The notes under the pieces are model-generated. The model did no database searches. It worked only from the letters and a program-made list of their open reading frames with translations, and was not told the DNA's origin. A DNA stretch of 64,000 nucleotides from Apteryx mantelli. Taxonomy: Eukaryota > Chordata > Aves > Apterygiformes > Apterygidae. Every line of letters starts with the position of its first letter. The stretch's first letter is position 1. The translations under genes were made by a program, and so were the position numbers. Location of the stretch: assembly GCF_036417845.1 (NCBI RefSeq), contig NC_089979.1, positions 118,329,415 to 118,393,414 of the forward strand. Reading direction: 5' to 3'. Shown here one piece after another: positions 1 to 12,500 of the stretch.

Positions 1-3000
1 AGGGTCTAACATAAATTAATATAATTCTGGGAAATTTGATAGACTAAAAAAAAAATTAGTAAGAACTTTCTTGCTTTCCTAACTTTATGTTCTTGTTAGA
101 GAACCAGAATGCAAATTAATGAGCAGGTATTATCCAGACTGATGAAACAGTTTGCTTTATTTCCTCCTCTCTCCTTCCCTTCCACCTCATCGTAGCAATA
201 TGAAATGCCACGGACAACGTAAGCCGGGGAATCCTGCCCCTGCCTCTGACTCTGGGGCATGCAGCTGCAGCCACAGGGGCTCGTGCTCTGCCTTCCTGCC
301 CCCCGGTACCGAGCCGAGTGGCACGGGGCAAGGGTTTAGTGCTTATCCAGGAGCCCAAGGACAGCAAGACCAAAGCTGGGGCGTTCAGTCTTCTCCTGCC
401 TTCCTGTGTGATTCTGAACCAGACACTTTTATTGTTCAGCTCTTGTTGTCATTTTGCTGGGGGGTGGGAGGGAGGAGTACCATAGGCTTTATAAAGGTGC
501 ATTTTTCCTGTAAGTGAAATTTTGAAGTTTCATTTCATCCACTCCCTTCAGCCCCCCAAGCTTGAATTTCTACCTGCTAAACTATTTTTGTGTCCTGCTG
601 CTGTGTAAGAACATCTTTCATTTTTGCTTACAGGAATATTGAGAAATACCATAAGAGCATATTAGCAAATATAGTATGTGCATTGGAAGACTGTTCAAAA
701 AGCTGGGGAAGTCAGCCTTCTTTTAGTCTGAAAATTTAGCATCTGAGCAGCCAGGCTGTTTACTTGCTGGACTAAATCATTTCAGTTTCACAGTACCTAT
801 AATTTTGTAAACTGTTTTTATGCTTTTGCAACAATATCCGCTTAAGTATCCTGCAGTTTCCACATGTATTTAACACTGCTCATTGTCTTTGTGGGGGGTC
901 CTTTTGGCTGCTTTTACCATCAGTGACTTAGGGATGTCAAATAGGCTTATGTAGGGAGAGGCTCCATATCCTGTGGCCTCTCTTTTTCTTATCAAAATGC
1001 CTGCTGTTAAAAGCTGTGTTCCACATTTAATAGTGCAGAGTGTTCCCTCTAGGCCAGTAGTCCAGGAAGCTATTTTTCATTTGTTACCATGATAAGCAGA
1101 CTCATTGTTTAGCTATTTTTTTTTTTTAATCAGGAGGCTTTTGTGGGAACTGGCCGAAGATAATGTTAATTTCCCAGTGAGCTAGTATGATTCCCCCCCC
1201 CCCTTTCTTATTTCTCTCCTCGTTCTGCCCAAATGTACGCAAAAGCCTGGCTAGAAGTGGTCCTACCCCCACCCTGACAAATGCACAGGTGACTTCTGCG
1301 TTGCTTTGTGTGTATGTGTTTCTCAGAAGCTCTTTGTTGTGTATTCATTTCATAAGTTTATTGAGTTCTCCCAGTGTAATAGGTTGTTGTTGTTTTAACT
1401 CCCCCAAAAGCTAGTTTGCTCAATGATTAGTTACCACTTAAAACATTTTCTTTCTGTGCCAAAACATTTCAAAGCCTTTTTTTTTGTAAGTATAAATGGG
1501 AAAATATCCTATATAAACCTTTTTTTTTGATAGTAAGAGGAAATTAATCTTTTCTAAAATCTAAGATGGCAGTCCCTAATTGTCTTTGAAATCTTTTTCT
1601 ATGCTTGTTCCAGTTTGACTTGGATATGTGTGATTTAGACCTGTGTTCAGTATTCCAGATGAAAGAATTTGTTGTGCTGCTTATTTTGTAGTTTTTCAGT
1701 AATTTTTTGTAATTTTTTGTGTGGAATGTGTATGCGCTGGAGAACTTAACCAAAAGAATATATATTTCTTCCTACCACAAAGCCAGTTCATTTTTGGGGA
1801 GGGGGGGTGTTAAGCACTGTCAGAATAATGTCAGAATAGAATAATCACTTGTGAAAGTTATATTTATTATAGTATATGATCAGTGGAGAGTGGATTTGAA
1901 AATGTGTTAATTGTGGTATAACAAATGCTTTAAAAATTGGGATTTAATAAAACTTTATTCACTTGTCAAGAAAGATGCCTCTAATGATCTTTTATTTTGT
2001 AACAGTATTTATTGTAGGAGTTTGTACAGAACATTTTTAACACACAAATTCTATTTATCAACAAAAAGCTACCTACTGTGAGTCTGGCTAGTTTTGGATA
2101 ATCTTAAACCCTCACTCCTAAGCAAGGCAGGGAGGAAAATGAGAAAGGTAAGGCCACTATTAAATTTGCGCAATGCCTACTATTGGGAAGAAATGCAAGC
2201 TAAAGGATGAGGATATGGGGCAGAGAAGAGGAACCACTGCCAGGGCAGAGAAAGGATACTAAGGAGTCTCTGGGGAGGAGCAGAAAAAACATGAGTGGTT
2301 TGTGTTTATCGATTTCGATACTTCTGATACAGCTTTTGGGTGGAGGAAGAGCTTTGAAAGAGGGAGTTCTGTTTTTGAATGATCTATATAAGAGATGCTA
2401 CAAATCTTCGTAGGTGGAGGGGCTTATTGAGGATTTGTATCCACATTTATCTCAGTTCCAAATAAGAAAAAAAAAAAAACTTTCCTGTATATTTGGAGAA
2501 CAGGAGATTCTAGCCACTGCTAAATGGCCAATACATTTTTATGTGCTGAAACTGTAGGAAAAGTGTTTTCTAAGTTGAGAAAAATATACATTAGACACCA
2601 TTCAGAGCATTAAGGTTGCAAAAACATGCACTTACTTGGTTTAAGAAAGGACATTCCTCAGTTCCGCCCTTTTCCATGTGAGTATGCTCTTAAGGTATGA
2701 AATGTGACATTATACCAATGTATCCAAGGGCTTGAATTTCCAACTGGGCATCAGTTTGATATAGTATGAATGAGCTGGCAGCCTAAGCTGTGCGCAGTTA
2801 AGTTGTACCTGTTAAATCTGCTTACCAAACTAGCAGACCCGCTACCTCATCTTCTAGACAGATGCAGAGAATTCATTCCTGCAGTATATTCCCAATCATG
2901 AATATACAATATTGACAAATCCAGGCATAAATTTGTGATGAGAACCATTTTGTCTTCATTGCAAGCCCTAGATTGCACGCCGGTAAATAATGGGTAGAGT

Positions 3001-6000
3001 CATGCACTGACAATAAGGGAGGCCTGTGCACTACAGGCAGTGAATGAGGTAAATCTGGGTGTGTGTTTTTTTGTTTTAAATAATACTGTATCATGAGGTT
3101 TATGTACAAGGAAGGCGATTTACTGTTATGTTTGCAGCCTTAAAAGCATTGTCCTTAACTGTTAACCGGTTCAGTGATGATCACTTTCATAACTGATACC
3201 TTCCTCTTACTGTCTGAAGAAATTCTTGTTTCTCTGCCAGAGACGTCTGTCCCCAGTGGAGCTATGTTGAGTCAACTTTCAGCACCTCTCAGCGGCTCTC
3301 TGCCATAAACAAAGCAAGTGGCTCTTCCACAGGCTTTTGATGTGGTTAGTCTGAGTAAGGGAGTTAGAGAGGGGAACAGCAGTAATTTATTTGGACTTTC
3401 TTTTTTTATTTCCAAAGCTTTTAATAATTATATCTGCAAGATAAAATTAAAATCACTATATAAAGTCAAGAAATGCCAGAATAGATTGCAAACATAGTGG
3501 TCTCTCCTGGTTGCTCCCTCTTTTTTTCTTTTTTCAATAGTATTATTGTAGAATTGTGTTGCTGCACCTGGGTTCTGGGTTTCATTTACTCTCAATAATT
3601 CTGATGCGGTCAACTCTGCATTAATGCCAGGACTTGCCACAGTGCCATAGAGTAGCAAATGTCAGAAGAATGTGAAACATCTTCTGCTTGCTGTTCATAA
3701 GGGTGAATGGTTTCCTTATGGGATATACACAGAGCATTCCCATCCTAGTGCAATATCCCCAAGAATCAAGATGTAGGCTATAAATTAAAAATCTGCAAAA
3801 TGTCACTTTGGTCTAAATTGAAAGAAAAGTCAACAGACCAGTACATATCTCTGCATTGTTTGCAGCGATAATTTAGTTGAGGTTTAACAGGCTGGAGTTA
3901 TTACAACAACGTAATTTCCCAGGGAGAACCCCCACATTTGAGTTACTTTTGTCCCAGAGCATTTGGTGACGTATTGTTTGTATTTCTTAGCTCTCTAAGG
4001 CCCCGATTTTATGGACACCAGGTATGTGCATACCTTTGTTTAGTGGAGAGTTATTTCAATTTCTGTGGAACTATTTTTGTTAAGCAATGTTAAGAATGTG
4101 GCTGTGTTTGTGCAACTAGGGCTTAAAAAGCTTCCACTGTGCAGATACTTTGCAGTCTCTTCAGTCTTATAGTTCTTGTTTCACTGTCAGCTCAGGGCAG
4201 TATCTTTTCACATCTGTTTTTATATGGCCATCGCACAAACAATTGCACTTGTTTAGTGTTGGCAGAGTATTGACACAACTTGATTTTAGGTTTTCTATTG
4301 AAACATTGCTTATATCATAGTTGCAACTCACTGCAGCCTTCCTTCTCCTTGGAGTTTGTAGCCTTCAAATGTTTGTACAGTGTTACCTCACTCAGTTGTT
4401 CCTTTCACTGATAGCCTAAGGATAGGCATGCTTACTCAGTAATTTCTTTCTCTAGTTTTCTGGGGAGTGTAGTTTGTACTCCATCCTGTACTTTGTGCTT
4501 TTTGGCCCGTGACACAGCCTGACAGTGCACTGGCTTCTTTTGCTATCTTGTTGCGTTAAGAGCATGCTCTTAGTTGGGGGTAGTGGTGTTGGCCAGAAGT
4601 TTCAGGACTTGGAGCTTTGTGGTTATATATGACCGCTGTATTTCAGCCTTTCCATTCCTTTCTCTTTGCTCTTTCTGTAGTTGTACACACTACTGTAACT
4701 GAATTATTTACCAGTTAACCGGAAGAAGTGGCTTCATGGGGGAGGTTCTTCACAGCTGTGTTGCCTGTTGGTCCCTGCTCGCCCATGGGCAGAATTCCCC
4801 AGGTGATGGATGCTTCTGGTGTAGTGGGGCCACCTGGGGCTGTATGGTGGCTTACATCTCCGTTTCCTTTCCACCTTCATCATTGAATCCATTTCCTAAT
4901 TGCCAAGGTCCCCTCTCAGTATGGGGCAAGCCAAGGCCCCTCTTTTCCAGGGCAAAACAGGCCAGTGCCTTTCAGCAGCTTTTGGTTTGTTTCACTTGGA
5001 CCAGTATAACATTGACTGATCGTGCAGGTTTGTTTGTTTTCTTTTCTTTTGATTGATTTCTGGCTTGTTTTCTGATAGATGCATATGACTAACTGATTGA
5101 CCGTTGCTGAGTTATGATTTTACTTCATAAATTCCTTGTGATTTTTTTTTCTTCCCCTGAAGGGATCTTTTTCTTAAATGTGCTCTGTATTGAATCTAAT
5201 AAAATGCAAATGCAAAGTCACAGAACATGAAGCCAATCTTAACCAACTGTCTACAGTAGTTTGTGGAGGACAAAATTAATGCTGGTCATAAGGATGACAG
5301 AAATATGTGAGAGAGATGTAAGATGTGAGATGTTAAGTGTTTTTTAAGAAAACCTTGAAGGCTCTTTAAAGGCATAGGACTAGGCAATTAAAATAGTTTT
5401 CTATTTTTCCTTGTTTTTAGCAAGTTACTTGATGCAAAATAAGTATTGCTGTTGGTCATAGTAGTTTGAATTTTACTAAAAATTATAGGCTCATTTGAGG
5501 AGTGATCCTATGTTCCTGAGGTTAAGGTATTTTTCTTATGGGTAGAAAGTGCAGATTCTTATTCCTAATTTTCCTGCTTCTTTTAAGTTCACTAGCTGTA
5601 AATGTTTTGGGCATGCTTAGCTGGAAAAGTATTGAAAACAGTAATAGGTAGTCCTTGTGTTTTGGCTTATACTCTTATGTTCATAGATGATATATCCTGT
5701 TTAGCAGTGATTCACACATATTTTGGCCAGATGCCTTAGTAAATGTTCTTTTCTCTTCCTCACCACTTTCTCTGCATCTCCAAAAGTGGCTAATCTTTAG
5801 TGACTTTCATAAACATATGCAATTTCCCAGACTGATCTATCGAATAATCCTTTACTTATTAGAAACTAAGCTTTCAAACCCTGCACATAACAGTGCCCTG
5901 GAGCATTTAGAGTATGGTATTTGTTCCTGGGAAGCACCTGGCTGGCTAGTGCTTCTAGACTTCGGCGTGACATTAAGTTGGAAATAAGGTTGTATTTCCC

Positions 6001-6410
6001 ATACATTCAGTGAGTTGAAATATTGGGTGCCAAATATTGGCATTCACTAAATCAGTAAATCTGTCCTATTTAGTTCAGCATCACTTGTGCTGGTGTAAGC
6101 AACTGCAAAATGTATCAATGTAGAGAGATACTACTATATACTCACTTGCTAAAAGTTGAGAACGCATGTGTCATATTTTGGTATAGTACTGAATCCTGTC
6201 CTTGCTGCTTAGCTGGCAAATGTGTTGTGTGCAGACCAAAGTCTATTAGGCTCAGCGGGCTACTTATAGAGTGGAGAGTCATGCAACGCCAATTATTGTA
6301 ACCCTGTTGTACCTTCTATTCTGGACATCCCAGAGTTGTTGTTATAGACCATTTTCCATGTCTTTCATGGCAGAAGAAGCTTATATTTTGTAACTTTTTT
6401 TTGTATGCAG
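1..6410 (+). other. GLB1: GLB1 intron 1 (3' part)
   Basis: No exon 1-like signal-peptide coding sequence followed by a donor was found, so exon 1 and the promoter are probably left of position 1. TMPPE, which in human lies within the GLB1 locus and encodes a protein of over 400 residues, is not here either. The stretch is AT-rich with short homopolymers. A small CpG cluster sits at about 190-385. No other gene is seen. Confidence 0.8.
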
Positions 6411-6580
6411 AATATACCCCAGAGAAGTTTTGGGATTGATTATGACTGCAACTGCTTTGTAAAGGATGGGAGACCTTTCCGTTACATCTCAGGTAGCATT
6501 CACTACTCACGGATTCCCCGGTATTACTGGAAAGACCGCCTGTTGAAGATGAAGATGGCAGGGCTTGATGCTATTCAAAC
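6411..6580 (+). CDS. GLB1: GLB1 exon 2 (170 bp)
   Basis: Acceptor TTGTATGCAG precedes and donor GTAAGTAG follows. It starts at codon phase 0 and ends after two bases of the Thr82 codon. It encodes the mature N-terminus and the start of the TIM barrel, including [11 protein letters not shown] and [19 protein letters not shown]. The human N26 sequon is lost because the residues here read NIP. Confidence 0.97.
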
Positions 6581-9500
6581 GTAAGTAGCCAGTGACTTTC
6601 AAAATAATTTGCAGGCCTGGGAAACCTACGTGAAGCAGTCAGGTGGGATGCTACCATCACTATTTATTTATTAAATAGTAGGTGAAAAAGCTCTGCAGAA
6701 GTGAAGGGTGGTACCAGATGACCTCTAACAGCTTACCCTGGGACAACTTGACAAGTTATAGCTAACAATCTACTTTTCTGCTTATAGGCACCACCTCTTG
6801 CTTCACAATGTGGTATATAAATGCAATCTGAAACAAATAGTCAGATGGTGAACTTTGGCAGCTGAGGAACAGACTGATTATGTGCTCTGTGTCTGCCAAG
6901 GGCATTGTAATCTCCGGTAAAAAGGCAAACTAAATGAGAGGACACAGTAACTTCTCAATACAGCCTAGGTTTTATTGCCTTGAAGCCTGGAAAATGTTGA
7001 CAAGACCTGCAGTAATATTTAAAGCTACTTTACCAGGATTATTTAAATTTAGGGAAATAGTGGGGAAATAGGTGTGTGGTGTTTTTTTTAAAGACAGGTT
7101 AAGCAGCTTTTAGTTGTGGGGAGGTGGTATAGGAAAGAGCATGTGGAAGTTGTGTGTACCAAACCTTTCGTGCATCTTTCTTGTCTTTCCTACCTGTTCG
7201 TGTCCTTGCTGCAGTAGGCGAGGCGCAGATGAAAGAACGCAGCCTGCTCTGTTATTTTTGCCAGAGTTTCCTTTACAAAGGAAGAGGAGTTGTGGAGAGA
7301 TGAATTGGCACAGTCTTTTCAAGCAATGGTTGCAATTGCCACGCATGACTTCTTTCCTAAATCATTACAGGGCTTAGAGCTTCTCTTTGAAACATCCTCT
7401 TCTTGTGCTATGGCCTGCCAGACAGCGTTGGTTCTGGAGCTGCAGCGGACAGATAATCCTGCAGTCTAGGACAGTTTGTTCAGTGGGATTGTCACAATCT
7501 CTGGTTCTGCTCCCTTGGAACCTATTTTTGGTTTGACCTGCATGTTGCAGGGTTACTTAGTACGATTGGATGTATTTAGTAAGGGTTAGTATGTGAAGAA
7601 AAGATGGCAGGGAAGCAAAAAGATGCTTTTTTTCAAATTTGGGTTTCTCAGTTTTGGGGTTTGTGTGTGTGCATGCACAGGTGTCTTAAAACTCTTCTCT
7701 GTGTTGTGCTGGTGTAGTGGCTTTTTGTTTGTTCATTTTGTTTTGGTTTTCTGATGAACCAGGTGAGCACATTCTACCTTTTCCTTGCATGAGAACAAAG
7801 GGGTTAAGCAACACGCTTGCTGAGGACTGTCAGAAAAAAATTGCTGAGAAGTGCCCATGTAGTTAATTTTTACTGAAGTAAAAGAAATCTCAAACAGACC
7901 TCAAAATTATATCTTCTTGGTGTCTTTCTTGAAGATCAGTCTAGGTTCCAACACTGTGTCCGTGACTCTCCTATGATCTGTAGTGCCTCATATTTCACTT
8001 ATGTCTCTGATTTATATTCCTTTCCCTCACCTCAAAACACACACATACATCTTTAGTGCCTTCTGTTCTTTTACAGCTTTTTCAAGTGGTCCCCTCCCTG
8101 TTTCTTTGAATTTGCCTATTAATTTCATTGCTGCATTACTGGTCTTATTCAGTAGGCATCTTTTTTTCCATTCCCCTCCTGTCACTGTTATTAGCAAAAT
8201 TGCTGCAGAGGTTTTTTTTCGCTGTTGATTTCTTTTCCTTCCTTTTATAATTCATTGCTTCCCCTTCTTCTTCCTCATGTAATTGCTTACTTTTCTTTTT
8301 CCTTTCTTTTGGTTATTGCTACCTCTTATTCTTACACTTCACTGTTCTGCATTACTGTCCTTCTGCTAAGCAGGAAGGAGTAGAGGTTGCTTTGTGTTGC
8401 TGGTGTCCGTTGATCTCTACTGGTCTTGAAAGGTGAGTTGTTTGTGTTTATGTATAGAAGAGAAGCTGCAGCTAGTGAGTGTTGCCTTAAGGCTCTGTTA
8501 TTTGAGGCTGCAGCCTTAGATGTTGCTGGATCAGAGAGGATAGACAACAGGTTTTTCCTGAACCTCCTTTTCTCTTTATAAAGCTGCCTAGGATTCTTTA
8601 ACTTTTTCCTCCACCATTTCTTATCTTTGGATTTCTTCTAGTATTGGGATAGATAACTTGTAAATGTGTGTCTTATAAGCAGAAGGTACTGTAGTGCCTT
8701 GCATTTTCTGCAAGAATCAAATACATGCATCTTTTCATTTGACATGGATCTGTCTCTCTAGATGCTAAAAACCTTTTGTGTTTCTTTAAAGTACGCAGAT
8801 AATCAGGTATTACTGCTCCTGATTACTGAGATGAAGCAATAATTTTTCATTTTACCCAAAGTAACTCTGCTATTTTGTGTGCTTTTTGGTAAAATGGGAA
8901 TGGAGCTATATTATTGTTTGGTTGTGTTTTTGTTTTCTCTCTGCTCTCCTCTCTTCTGCCTAGTCTTTGTTGCATCAATAAAACTATTAGCAAGGAACTG
9001 AGATTCGTGTTGTGTGAAGCTGTTCTGAGATGGGCAACAGCACCGTCAGACCTTCTGGCAGAAGATGACTATAGGACTTTCAGCGTTGGGGGTACTTTCG
9101 AAGATTGCCATTTTTGCTGCTTGGGACTGTTCCCACAAGACAGGAAAGGTTCTCATTGCAGTTTACCATATGGGAGCCATTCTGGTTCTTCTCAAGGTGC
9201 TCCCTGGGGGGCTCACCACGGCAGAGGAAACGGGATTCTTTAATTACAGGATTGTCCTCGTGAATTTCTCTTGATCAGAGCTAATCAGACCTGCTCTCCT
9301 TACTTTCTACATTCCCAAAAGACTAGCTATGCCTCAGTGCATCATTCAGGTAAGGATTGAGTCAGCAGCTGATGTGGGACTCTTGAATGGGAGAAGTCAG
9401 TATGTGTCTGTAGCAGTCTCTACTTGGAAACACCTTAAGCAATAACAGAATATGAGAAAACACATGACAGGGAGCTCAAACTTATGTTAAAGTTTAAAAT

Positions 9501-12500
9501 ATGAAGGGCTAAACCTTCCAAATAGCAGGCTGAAGTTTGATACTGTGTTTGGTGTGATGTCCCAAAAGATGATGGATACCTAGGAACTCCCTTCCCTGCC
9601 TCTGCAGGTAGCACACAGAAGCATCTGGTCACGCAACTGCAGTTGTCCTTGTTTTCAGTTCCTCAGCTGTAGTCTATCAAGTACAAATAAATACTATGAA
9701 AAACATCTGTGCAGGACTGTAAGTCAGTTTTTTGCATGGAAGCGATAAACACTAGATGGGGCTAAATATTTACAGGACTATAGAAATTAACAGAGAAGCC
9801 TCACAGAAGAATCAGCAGTTATGTTACATGCTCATAGAAAGCTGCAGAAAAAATATTTGGGCATTTTATTTGTTTTACTGTATTTGTTGACTAATGGGCA
9901 GAGAAAAAAACCTGTAGAAACCCCCTCCAGGAAAGAAATGCTGTTTAGAATATCTATTCATAAAGAAATAAACATAATTTACTTTTTTAAAAGACTCATA
10001 AATGTGTGATTTAATTAGCATGTATAAAATGCTGCTCTATATAGTTATCAAATGAATATAAGTGATTTAATTTTACACAATATGCAAAAAAACCTAGTAC
10101 TACAGAGAGAATTATCCTGCACACTAAGGTAGCTATACTGTTTTAGGGGGGGTTGTTTGTTTATTTATTTATTATTTTTGCCTGTTGACATACCTCTAAA
10201 ATAGGAGGGGAAAACTGTGACTTTTAAACAAAATGAAGGTTATAGTATAAAACTTAGAAATTGGATGTAAATGGAGAGCAAATGTTATTATTCAAATACA
10301 GAAGAAATGTCATGTTTCCAGAGAAAATCTTTGAAAAAGGAATGTGGCATTCCGTTATAAATTCATTATTTTATGCCTAAAGCGATACAGTGTTAAGAAT
10401 TGACTATAAATTTGTGTACTGGTATATAGGAATCTTATAGGAATTATACTTTGCTGATGCTAGTAATCTTGAAGTCAAATAACTTTAGTTTGAAGTCTTT
10501 ACTAGCTACAGAAAGTATTGAGGGATTAAAGTATATTTGTAATAATTTTTAGGCCAGTGTTTCAAATGCTTATATTATTTAATGAATCATTCTGTAAGAA
10601 AGCTTTTCACATAAATGTTTCTCTTCAGTTTCCTCCCTTCTTCTTCACTAAAATTTGACATCTTTCTGGCCCTGTGTGAAGGCCTATAGGAGGTGGGGCC
10701 ATAAATTAAACCTGTTTCTGGAAGATTTTTTCTGTCTTCTTCCATCTAGAGTGTACAGGAGCTTGAGAGACCTTTTTGTCCCCATCTCAGACAGTATTAA
10801 GCATATTTAGACCTTGAGACTTGTTGGTAGGATGAGTTCCTAGAAACTCCCCAATGAATCCATATTTTCATCTATAACGGATTCCAAAGTGCAGTTAAAT
10901 TAAAGTTAATGCTTTTCTTGTATTAACCTATACTTTACTTACTGGCAGTAAATACTTGCGTAGCGTAAAGAGAAAGCGGTTTAAGCAATTGCTGTCATTC
11001 TGTAGCAGTCTTTTAGATGGTGAGAAAGTATTATGATGTTCATCCTTAGTCATCTTTATTTAGCTCAAACAGGTGCAGAGAAAGAGTTGCTACCTAAACA
11101 TGCCTGTTAATTCATCGCAGAACAAGATTTGTCTCTTACTGCAGTGTCAGGTTGGTGATTCATAGTCAGATGGTGCTTTTCAGCAGAACCTGCAGATCCT
11201 TTTTTTCTGTTAATACCACTACTGTAAAACTTCTTTCTCATTTTATATTTTTGTCTTTGCTTTTTCCTTTGCAAGAGACAAGTACAAAGTGCTAAATCTT
11301 GATTTGATGTCAGCTGATATTACACCATGATGCTCTTTAATTAAGAGCATTTAGAATCCTAACTGTGTTCTCCAGTGGACTTGCAACTGCTCCTGTTTGC
11401 TAAATGTGCTGTGTATTACATCACCCAGAGCATCAGTGAAAATTTTGAGTCTAGTTAGACCTGCGGTAGATTCCTGGGTTACTTCTTGAAATATCCCATT
11501 GCTTTCCTAGCAAATTGTGGGTGGTTATTCTGTGATTAATTTTTGTTCTGTGTTTTGATTATACCAACTAGCCTTTATTTTTCATGTTTGCTTATAGGAA
11601 TGTTGCACAGGAGAGTACCAAAAGCCTTGCTAAGTCAAGAGACGTCACCTCTTTTACTTTTCCCTAATCCTTTAGGCTAATTTTCCTGTGGAAGAGTGGA
11701 ATTAGGTCTATATCTTGTTGACAAACCCAGGTTGTTGTTTTTATCACCTCACTGACATTTTTACACTTTGATTGTTCAGTAGCTTTTCTATCATCTTTCC
11801 TAGGTTTGGAGTTTGACTGTTTGGCATGTAATTCTCTGGAATATCCTTTCCCACTTTTTTTTTTTCTTTTTTTTAGGAATGACACTATCTTCAGTCATAT
11901 ATATATAACTAGGTAATAGTTTTGAAAATAACACAGATAATATGTCTCAGAGCAAAATAAAATTATTCACAGTGATCACCTGGATAATAGTAGATGGAAC
12001 AGGGAAAACAAGCACAAAATAGGTTTAATGTGTCAAAAGCTAAGAGCTACCGTTTCCACAGCTATTACCTTAAACTATTGTCTCAATAAAAAGTGACTTA
12101 ATTTAGAAAGTGAAAACAGTTAGTTGCTATGGTGATGTGCTAATTACAATAAAATCAATTTCCTTGATATTGTTTGTACATGGGCTCTTTCAAGTTTGGG
12201 AGTAGTAGATGCATTTTTTTATTTGCTTCATGGTACTCTATGGTGTTGGTTTCTTTGAGGTAGTTGGTCATTTTTTTTGTTCTAAATATTTATCTACTAT
12301 GATCTTGAGTGTTAGCCATCAGCTTGCTCCACCAATTGAAATCTAGGCAAAGTAGCGAAAACTAAATTAACATTGAATGTACCTATGTGTGGTTCATAAC
12401 TTCATTAAATACACATTTACTTTGTTTCCAAAGTACTTCAATAAACTCACTGTTTTTAGAACAATTAGAGCAGGTTTATAAAGAAATATACTACACAGAG

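Noticed and set aside
152..517. 121-codon plus-strand frame as possible GLB1 exon 1
   Set aside because: It lacks a hydrophobic signal peptide followed by a donor in the right phase. GLB1 exon 1 is more likely outside the window.
1..6410. TMPPE nested in GLB1 as in human
   Set aside because: No long metallophosphoesterase-like frame is present. If conserved it lies left of the window.
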